This document shows positions 30,780 to 36,540 of a stretch of DNA of 36,540 nucleotides, one piece after another (the stretch's first letter is position 1; each line of letters opens with the position of its first letter). The stretch comes from a virus. A program made the translations under genes and the position numbers. The stretch covers positions 1 to 36,540 of the IMG/VR virus record IMGVR_UViG_3300044619_000238; one strand, given 5' to 3'. The notes beneath the pieces were generated by a model. It was given only the letters and a program-made list of their open reading frames with translations. It ran no database searches and had not been told where the DNA came from.

Positions 30780-32240
30780 ATGAGTACAAAAATTCAAGGC
30801 GGTAGTAATACTTCGGGTTTAGCAAACGTAACAAGTGATTACTCTATAAATGCAACATTAGAACGAGATGCATCTAATAATCCAAACTCAGTATCAGCAG
30901 TTAAAATTTATTCAGAAATTGATGACGGTTCAAATCTAAATCCTGCTGGTGATGTATGGTTAGCATCTCCAGAAGTTGATAGTGATTTTAGAACAAGAAT
31001 AGCGGGTGAAACTTTATTAGATGTTGAAACATTTAACTATACTGCTCAAAACACAGGTAAACATTCAACAGCTACTTCTACATTTGCTTTAGCCTGGTCG
31101 GCAGCAGGTTTGAATACTAACTCAGGTTCATCTGTTGCTACTGGAAGTTCTACATTATCTACTTATAATGAATTTCCATTATTAGGTTCAACAAATCTTT
31201 ATTGTGAATTTACAGGAGGTTTAAACACTGCAATGTTTGCCAATTCAGTTGTAGACATAGGATTATTCCGTAAAGGTGGTACAACACCTTTTGCACCTAC
31301 TGATGGAGTATATTTTAGAATTACCTCTGCTGGCGTAACTGGGGTTATAAATTACAACGGTACAGAAGTTCAAACAGGTGTATTTACTAATTATGTTCCT
31401 GCTATTGCAGATAAATCAAGATGGATTATTTCAATTACTGAAAATTCTATTGATTTTTGGATTAACGATATTTTATTTGGAAAATTATCTAAACCTCAAG
31501 CGACTGGACAACCATTTCTTAGTTCTACATTACCATTTGCCATAAGACACGCAAACACTTCACCAACTGCTTCAGCAGTACAATTTATTCTAACTGATTA
31601 TTCAGTTAGTTTGGGTGGTTCTATTTATCAAAGAAGTTTAGGTGAATTAGGTAATGCAGCTTATGGTTCTTATCAAGGCTTATCAGGTGGTACTATGGGG
31701 TCTTTAGCTTCTTATGCTAACTCAACCAATCCTACAGCAGCAGCACCAAGTAATACAGCTTTAACCGCTAACTTGCCAAACGGTTTAGGTGGTCAAGGTG
31801 CAGTAACTGCGGCAGCAGCAGCAGTAACTGATGGTATATGGGGTTCTTATCAAGTACCTATTGGTTCTATTTCTTTACAAGGTAAAAGATTAAAAATTGT
31901 ACGTGTAAAAATAGATGCAATTAATAATGGTGCAGTTGTAGCAACTACCGCAACTACATTACAATTTTCATTAGCATTTGGTCATACTGCTGTATCATTA
32001 GCAACAACAGAAGGAGTTACAACTAAAGCACCAAGACGTGTTGCATTAGGTTTTATGACGTGGCCAGTAGGTTCAACAATAGGTTCTCAAGCAACATCAA
32101 TAATTGTTGATTTTTCAACATCTCCAATCTATGTAGAACCAGGACATTTTGTTGCATTAGTAGGTAAATTTTTAGTAGGTACTGCAACAGCATCTCAAGT
32201 AATTAACTTTGTATGGCAACCCATTTATAGTTGGGAATAA
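30780..32240 (+). CDS. Fibre/adhesin-like structural protein (486 aa)
   Basis: The protein is low in charge, rich in Ser, Thr, Gly and Ala, with long beta stretches (NLYCEFTGGLNTAMFANSVVDIGLF; GVYFRITSAGVTGVINYNG; RWIISITENSIDFWINDILFGKL), which again resemble a lectin jelly roll. It has an Ala-rich linker about 340-360 and a C-terminal globular part ending in YVEPGHFVALVGKFLVG...FVWQPIYSWE. It is placed between two fibre-related regions and is likely a receptor-binding or capsid-surface protein. No catalytic residues are recognised. Confidence 0.6.
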   Translation: MSTKIQGGSNTSGLANVTSDYSINATLERDASNNPNSVSAVKIYSEIDDGSNLNPAGDVWLASPEVDSDFRTRIAGETLLDVETFNYTAQNTGKHSTATSTFALAWSAAGLNTNSGSSVATGSSTLSTYNEFPLLGSTNLYCEFTGGLNTAMFANSVVDIGLFRKGGTTPFAPTDGVYFRITSAGVTGVINYNGTEVQTGVFTNYVPAIADKSRWIISITENSIDFWINDILFGKLSKPQATGQPFLSSTLPFAIRHANTSPTASAVQFILTDYSVSLGGSIYQRSLGELGNAAYGSYQGLSGGTMGSLASYANSTNPTAAAPSNTALTANLPNGLGGQGAVTAAAAAVTDGIWGSYQVPIGSISLQGKRLKIVRVKIDAINNGAVVATTATTLQFSLAFGHTAVSLATTEGVTTKAPRRVALGFMTWPVGSTIGSQATSIIVDFSTSPIYVEPGHFVALVGKFLVGTATASQVINFVWQPIYSWE

Positions 32241-32289
32241 TTAATAATGGAAGAGTTAATTATGTTCAAAGAATATTAAATAGATAAAC

Positions 32290-32880
32290 ATGGCTACATT
32301 ATTTATATCAGAAAACAAGCTAAAAGAAAACTCATTTATTAATGAGAATGTGGATGACAAGCTAATTAGGGCTACTATTATTCAAGTTCAGGATATGCAA
32401 ATTCATCCAATATTAGGCACCGGATTGTATAACGAAATAAAGGCTCAAATACAAGCTAATACAGTTACTAATCTTAATCGTGATTTGCTTCAGGATTATA
32501 TTCAGCCAGTAATAATTTGGTGGGTAATGGCCGATGGCACTATACCATTGACTTATAAATTTATGAATAAGTCAGTAGTAAAAAAGAACTCCGAGAATAG
32601 TCAGTCAGCTGATCTGGAAGAATTAATAACTGTAGCCAATAACTTCAAAAATAAAGCTGAATTTTATACTAAAAGACTTATTAAGTACTTAGAATCTAAC
32701 GAAACAGTTTATCCTTTATACCTTAATCCAGGTAATGATGTAGATACTTTACATCCATACAGGGAAGCTTATCAAACAGGTATGAATTTAGATTTTGATA
32801 CTTATAAACCAAGTAGCATGAAATATAGTGATATTTCGGATAGCAACAGATGTGAGGATAATTATACTTTCTTATTATAA
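32290..32880 (+). CDS. Head-tail connector-like protein, DUF6712-like (196 aa)
   Basis: The pattern of short helices (ENVDDKLIRATIIQVQDMQIHPILGTGLYNEIKAQIQ; YIQPVIIWWVMADGTIPLTYKFMNKSV; NNFKNKAEFYTKRLIKYLESNE) is that of the gp6/DUF6712-type connector proteins that sit under the portal. The IHPILGTGLY segment is characteristic. Its usual place is near portal or capsid; here it lies 4 kb after the portal between fibre genes. It forms a neck subset with the next two genes. Confidence 0.7.
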   Translation: MATLFISENKLKENSFINENVDDKLIRATIIQVQDMQIHPILGTGLYNEIKAQIQANTVTNLNRDLLQDYIQPVIIWWVMADGTIPLTYKFMNKSVVKKNSENSQSADLEELITVANNFKNKAEFYTKRLIKYLESNETVYPLYLNPGNDVDTLHPYREAYQTGMNLDFDTYKPSSMKYSDISDSNRCEDNYTFLL

Positions 32881-32882
32881 GC

Positions 32883-33002
32883 ATGGCGGGAAGAAAAGGA
32901 TATAAACAGGGCCAAAATGAAAAGAAGCTTATGGCTTTTTTAAATATAAAACAGAATGACATTAAACCAGTTAAAGAGCAAATTAGAAAGTCTGGCAAAT
33001 AA
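32883..33002 (+). CDS. Small basic hypothetical protein (39 aa)
   Basis: ATG two bases after the connector stop opens a 39-residue frame (MAGRKGYKQGQNEKKLMAF...PVKEQIRKSGK) that overlaps the next gene by 47 bases. It is strongly basic. It may be a real minor neck protein or a non-functional reading of the intergenic stretch; the near-perfect spacing is the only support. Confidence 0.35.
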   Translation: MAGRKGYKQGQNEKKLMAFLNIKQNDIKPVKEQIRKSGK

Positions 33003-33387
33003 CCATCTACAAATTAAATCCTATGGATGGGGTGATAGTTGGGAGTTTGAAGCAGATGGAGGTGTTAATGCTTCTGTTATGTGGGTTATTCCAAGAGGTT
33101 TTAACATAGAATCTAAGGCTATTGTTTATCAGTTTAATTTGCTGTTTATGGATTTAGTTGATAAAGATGAAGCAAACGAAACAGAAGTATTAAGCGATCA
33201 GACATTAATTTGCATGGATATATTAAGCAAATTAGATGAAGAAGCTGAAAGCGATGACTTTACTATAATTAAAACTAATTCAGCGCAGTATTTTACCGAG
33301 AGATTTGATAATGAATGGGCTGGTGTTTATATTGATTTAAGCATACGAGTAAACTATTTAAGAGATAATTGTAACATACCAGAATAA
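32956..33387 (+). CDS. Probable neck/tail completion protein (143 aa)
   Basis: An alpha/beta protein beginning MTLNQLKSKLESLANNHLQIKSYGWGDSWEF, with strands VMWVIPRGF, YQFNLLFMDLV and a long helix around LSDQTLICMDILSKLDEE, then a final strand AGVYIDLSIRVNYLRDNC. This topology fits small tail-terminator/neck proteins, and it follows a connector gene. The family is not certain. It overlaps the next gene as TAATG. Confidence 0.5.
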   Translation: MTLNQLKSKLESLANNHLQIKSYGWGDSWEFEADGGVNASVMWVIPRGFNIESKAIVYQFNLLFMDLVDKDEANETEVLSDQTLICMDILSKLDEEAESDDFTIIKTNSAQYFTERFDNEWAGVYIDLSIRVNYLRDNCNIPE

Positions 33388-34358
33388 TGGCATTAAGCGT
33401 TCAAGATAGCCGAATCTTATTAAAGAGAAGCACTACAGCGGCCCAAGCACCAACAGCTGCGCCAAGTAATGATTTTACAGATGGCACATGGTCAAGCACA
33501 GATATTTATGCTGGTGAAGCATTTGCTAATTTAGTTGATGAAAAGTTTTATCTAAGATTTAATAATAACATAAGACAAATAGCTGTAGCAAGTGGGCCTG
33601 TAACTAATAGATTAACATATTGGAACGCATCCGGACATTTAGATAATATTGCTGCGCCTATAGATGACAAAATTTTAAAATATACTAATGCTTCTGGCTA
33701 CCATTGGGCTGTGGGTGGAGGTGCTGCTGTTTGGGGGTTAATTACAGGAAATTTAACAGATCAGACAGATTTAACAACTTATGTAGCAAATAATTTATTT
33801 ATAAAAGGTGGCAATACTTTTGGATCTAATGCTATATTAGGTACTAATGATAATTATGCTTTAGAATTAAGAACAAATAGTACTGCAAGGATATCCATTA
33901 ATTCTACTGGTCAAACAGGAGTTCAAGTTGCACCAAGTTCAAGTCATAGATTAACTATTGGGGCTGGTACTACAAGTGTGGCATCATTAAAAATACCATC
34001 AGGAACTTTACTTACAACTCCTATTGATGGATCTATAGAAAACGATGGTACTAATCTATATTATACAGATGATACAGATACAAGATTAACATTATTAACT
34101 ACTACAGCAGCAGCTGCTTCATACCAACCATTAGACGCAACCTTAACCGCACTTGCTGGACTTGCCACAGGTGCAAATAAAATACCTTATTCAACCGGTA
34201 CGGATGTATTTAGTCAATTAGATTTAAGCACAGATGCTAATTTAGGAACATCAGATACTACTTTATCAAGCCAAAAAGCTATTAAGTCTTATGTGGATGT
34301 AAACGTAGTAGCGGCACAAGTACCAGCAAAATTGTTTAATTATTATAATTTTATATAA
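33387..34358 (+). CDS. Tail fibre-like protein (323 aa)
   Basis: The N-terminal part (MALSVQDSRILLKRSTTAAQAPTAAPSNDFTDGTWSSTDIYAGEAFANL, a start common in phage fibre and collar proteins) is followed by Thr/Asn/Ser-rich beta repeats (NYALELRTNSTARISINSTGQTGVQVAPSSSHRLTIG) and ends in a short trimer-like segment with YQPLDATLTALAGLATGANKIPYSTG, a motif seen in phage fibres shortly before the C-terminus. It would be a trimeric receptor-binding protein or side fibre. No peptidase or hydrolase motif is seen. Confidence 0.65.
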   Translation: MALSVQDSRILLKRSTTAAQAPTAAPSNDFTDGTWSSTDIYAGEAFANLVDEKFYLRFNNNIRQIAVASGPVTNRLTYWNASGHLDNIAAPIDDKILKYTNASGYHWAVGGGAAVWGLITGNLTDQTDLTTYVANNLFIKGGNTFGSNAILGTNDNYALELRTNSTARISINSTGQTGVQVAPSSSHRLTIGAGTTSVASLKIPSGTLLTTPIDGSIENDGTNLYYTDDTDTRLTLLTTTAAAASYQPLDATLTALAGLATGANKIPYSTGTDVFSQLDLSTDANLGTSDTTLSSQKAIKSYVDVNVVAAQVPAKLFNYYNFI

Positions 34359-34636
34359 TGGAATTTACAGCACCCGATGGACATATAATAACATTTATAG
34401 ATAGTCCAGTATTTTATGAAATTAACCCCTCTAATTATTATGATGATGGGATTTATATAGATTTATTTACGGAGGGCGATAGCACTCCAATAGGTATAAA
34501 ACAACAACGAGTAATTAAAACTCAAGCTAACGGAGTATTGAATATAGAAATACGCTGGAGTACAAACCAAGAATTATTAGATTATATTGAAAGCGTAAAA
34601 CAAGAACAATTAAGATTATTAAATTTAACACAATAA
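34358..34636 (+). CDS. Small fibre-associated hypothetical protein (92 aa)
   Basis: ATG overlaps the previous stop (TAATG). The 92-residue product, MEFTAPDGHIITFIDSPVFYEINPSNYYDDG, is a small beta protein with a helical C-terminus (ELLDYIESVKQEQLRLL). It may be an assembly chaperone for the fibre before it or a structural adaptor. No family is recognised; it is 3 bases from the next gene. Confidence 0.5.
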   Translation: MEFTAPDGHIITFIDSPVFYEINPSNYYDDGIYIDLFTEGDSTPIGIKQQRVIKTQANGVLNIEIRWSTNQELLDYIESVKQEQLRLLNLTQ

Positions 34637-34639
34637 ACA

Positions 34640-35059
34640 ATGGCAGCTAATACAACACCAATTTTTATTTTATCCCCTAACGTGGGTACTGCAAGGATTA
34701 CAGGAGCAAATACTACTTCGGATGCTTCAAGTACAACTAATTTAGTAACATTAGTTACCGCTGGTGCTGATGGTACTCGTATAGATGCGGTAAGGTTTAG
34801 AAACTCACAAGCAACTGCTGCGGCTTCATCTGCAATGGTGCATAGAGTGTTTTATTTAGTAGGTGGTGTTTATAGACTTGTTGGTGAGGTGGCAACTGCT
34901 GCTGCAACAAGAAGCACAAGTGCGGTGGGTGCAACTTCTATTATTACTTTTGATTTACCTTTATTTATCCCTACTGGTCATAGTTTAGTAGTAGGTCAAT
35001 CCGTTTATGCTGGGGCGCAAGACCAGTTTGATGCAATAGCTTATGCAGGTAATTACTAA
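34640..35059 (+). CDS. Small structural protein, capsid-decoration or fibre-cap-like (139 aa)
   Basis: The protein is low in charge and beta-rich (TPIFILSPNVGTARITGANTTSDAS; TRIDAVRFRNSQATAAASSAMVHRVFYLVGGVYRLVGEV; FDLPLFIPTGHSLVVGQSVYAG). Strand spacing and the C-terminal GH-LVVG/AGAQDQFDAIAYAG pattern resemble the C-terminal end of the 486-aa protein at 30780 (EPGHFVALVGKFL), suggesting a shared structural fold. It precedes the large fibre gene with TAATG coupling. The function is inferred from composition only. Confidence 0.5.
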   Translation: MAANTTPIFILSPNVGTARITGANTTSDASSTTNLVTLVTAGADGTRIDAVRFRNSQATAAASSAMVHRVFYLVGGVYRLVGEVATAAATRSTSAVGATSIITFDLPLFIPTGHSLVVGQSVYAGAQDQFDAIAYAGNY

Positions 35060-36540
35060 TGGCTAATAGATATTTTTTAAATATCGGTGCTAATTGGGGC
35101 GATACTGCTAACTGGAGTGATACTTCAGGCGGTACAGGTGGGTTTAGTGTGCCAACTAATGTAGATGATGTTTTCTTTGATGCTAATAGTGGTAATTGTA
35201 CGGTTAATGCTTCTGCAAGAACTGCTAAAACATTAAATTTTACAGGTTATACGAATACTATAACAATGAGTAATACCATTACTGTAAGCGGTAATGTTAC
35301 TTTAGCTGCTGGTATGGGAATAGCTGGTGCAAGTGCTTTGATAGTGAATGAAACATCAACTTTAACAAGTAACGGTAAAACGTGGAGTGCGCCATTTACA
35401 TTTTCGGGTACTTCTAAAACTTTTACTTTAGGTGATAATTGGGCTATATCAGGACAAGTAAATTTATCTGGAACTACCGCAACTACAATAAATAGTAATA
35501 CATTAACAAGTAGTGGTAATTTAACTTCTACAACTTCCGCCACAACATCAGGAACTACAAATATATCTTTGACTGGTGGTACGTGGTCAAATTCAAGTAC
35601 AGGTGCTTTAAGAAATAATTTAACATTTACAAGTGGTACAATAACAATAAGCGGTACTGTATATTATAATACAAAAACTTTAACTTATACATCAGGAACA
35701 ATTACAACAACTGGAAGTACGTTAATTATAGGTGATTTTGCAAATACTACTTTAAATACCGGTAGTTTATCTTGGAATAATTTATCAATAGCAAATCAAT
35801 TAACTATAACTTTACAAAGCGATTTAAATATAGGTGGATTATTAACAGTAAATTCTGGTAATCATCTCCATACATTTAACGGTACTTTCAATATAAATTG
35901 TAGTGGAGGTTTAACTATAAATTCAACTGGGTTAGTTCAAGGTACTGGTGCAACTACTTTAAATATATTAGGTGGAACTTGGACTGGAGGTCAAATTAGG
36001 TTAAATACAAATATAAACGGTAACGTAACACTTACTAATATTAATTATAGTAATGGAACTTTAACTTATGTTTCTGGAGATATAACTTTAGTTGGTACAG
36101 CTACCGTATCTGGTGCTTTAAATGTGGCTGGTATTTTTTGGAATAATTTAACAACAGGTAATAATACTTTATTATCCGATTTAAACGTAAGGGGATTATT
36201 AACAGCAACAGGTAATATTACATTTAGTGGAGCATATAATGTTAATTTATACGGAGGTATTACGCATCCTGGATATTTACAATGTTTTGGAACTCCTAAA
36301 CCGATAATAAATTTATATGGTGGTATTTTTACTTCAAATCAAATTATAGATACAACTATTAATTTATTAGGTAATGTAACTTGGCAAAGTGTAGGTTTAG
36401 ACTCTAATTCTACAATAAATTATATTTCTGGAATTATTAATGGAACAAATACAAGTTTATTATCAATAAATCAAGGAGGTAATACATTATTAAATTTTGA
36501 TAAAATATCTATTTTAAGACGAGTAAATTTTACAAATAAT
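35059..36540 (+). CDS. Large repetitive tail-fibre/adhesin-like protein, copy 2, 3'-truncated
   Basis: ATG is coupled to the preceding stop (TAATG), and the frame is open to the end of the window, so the C-terminus is missing. The product begins MANRYFLNIGANWGDTANWSDTSGG, a start like that of several phage beta-solenoid fibres. Three repeat units are visible (LxGG at 35575, 35971 and 36319), about 132 and 116 residues apart, with the TLTY-G and WNN elements of copy 1. The first 196 residues are nearly the same as copy 1; after that only the repeat scaffold is shared. It is probably the same gene family and a host-contact protein. Confidence 0.7.
   Translation, partial: MANRYFLNIGANWGDTANWSDTSGGTGGFSVPTNVDDVFFDANSGNCTVNASARTAKTLNFTGYTNTITMSNTITVSGNVTLAAGMGIAGASALIVNETSTLTSNGKTWSAPFTFSGTSKTFTLGDNWAISGQVNLSGTTATTINSNTLTSSGNLTSTTSATTSGTTNISLTGGTWSNSSTGALRNNLTFTSGTITISGTVYYNTKTLTYTSGTITTTGSTLIIGDFANTTLNTGSLSWNNLSIANQLTITLQSDLNIGGLLTVNSGNHLHTFNGTFNINCSGGLTINSTGLVQGTGATTLNILGGTWTGGQIRLNTNINGNVTLTNINYSNGTLTYVSGDITLVGTATVSGALNVAGIFWNNLTTGNNTLLSDLNVRGLLTATGNITFSGAYNVNLYGGITHPGYLQCFGTPKPIINLYGGIFTSNQIIDTTINLLGNVTWQSVGLDSNSTINYISGIINGTNTSLLSINQGGNTLLNFDKISILRRVNFTNN
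35111..35645 (+). repeat. Long direct repeat, copy 2 (partner at 1-535)
   Basis: Exact offset 35110 from copy 1. Mismatches begin at 35238, and about 13 are seen before divergence near 35640; there is no gap in this part. Some changes alter the protein (Asp to Asn, Gly to Ala, Val to Ala), so it is not simply the same DNA read twice without error. Confidence 0.9.

Noticed and set aside
28620-36540. Diversity-generating retroelement acting on the fibre genes
   Set aside because: Fibre variability made this worth checking, but no reverse transcriptase, accessory gene or template repeat with adenine-specific changes was found. The mismatches between the two fibre copies include many non-A changes.

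Overview
The window is most of a tailed double-stranded DNA phage genome (or prophage-like contig) that probably infects a Bacteroidetes host. Three things point there. Promoter-like boxes match the Bacteroidetes -7 consensus TAnnTTTG. Genes lack clear Shine-Dalgarno sites and start in A/T-rich leaders, often at TAATG or ATGA stop/start junctions. Several proteins are of kinds typical of Bacteroidetes phages: a VirE-N/BT4734-type primase domain, a DUF5906-like helicase, an XkdF-like protease and a 'YDHWGWY..L..La' tail-chaperone extension. The DNA is A/T-rich and uses the standard code. A tail-chaperone frameshift cassette and a tape-measure-like protein suggest a long non-contractile tail. 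No integrase, reverse transcriptase, DNA polymerase or CRISPR array was seen.

Layout. (1) 1-2912, rightward: the 5'-truncated end of a large repetitive fibre gene, then a lysis block (coiled-coil membrane protein, M15 peptidase endolysin, holin-like and small membrane proteins), closed by a terminator at 3009-3030. (2) 3034-4949, leftward: seven small unknown genes with their own Bacteroidetes-type promoters. (3) 5086-10823, rightward: a ribbon-helix-helix (RHH) regulator, a GIY-YIG/RHH fusion, an SSB-like protein, a Rad52-like annealing protein, a YqaJ/lambda-type exonuclease, a structured RNA or terminator, a primase-like protein, a helicase, an A/T-rich TGTAAATG iteron region (candidate origin) and a VRR-NUC nuclease. 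(4) 10801-15805: a phage sigma factor, small proteins, small and large terminase, a three-gene glycan cassette (GT4-like, LpxA-like, GT2-like) and a DUF3310 protein. (5) 15914-22657: tail genes, starting with a chaperone with a -1 frameshift and ending with the tape measure. (6) 22675-28246: protease, scaffold, capsid, probable tail tube, portal. (7) 28243-36540: fibre and adsorption genes with connector genes embedded, ending inside a second copy of the fibre gene that opens the window.

Two features tie the late region together. A 10-mer, TTATACTTAC, lies exactly 4 nt before the ATG of three structural genes, two of them just after a terminator, and the phage encodes its own sigma factor: this may be a phage-specific late promoter. 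The two window ends carry about 535 bp at about 97.6% identity that then diverge. This points either to tandem paralogous fibre genes or to strain variants of one hypervariable fibre locus, and it probably explains where the assembly stopped.
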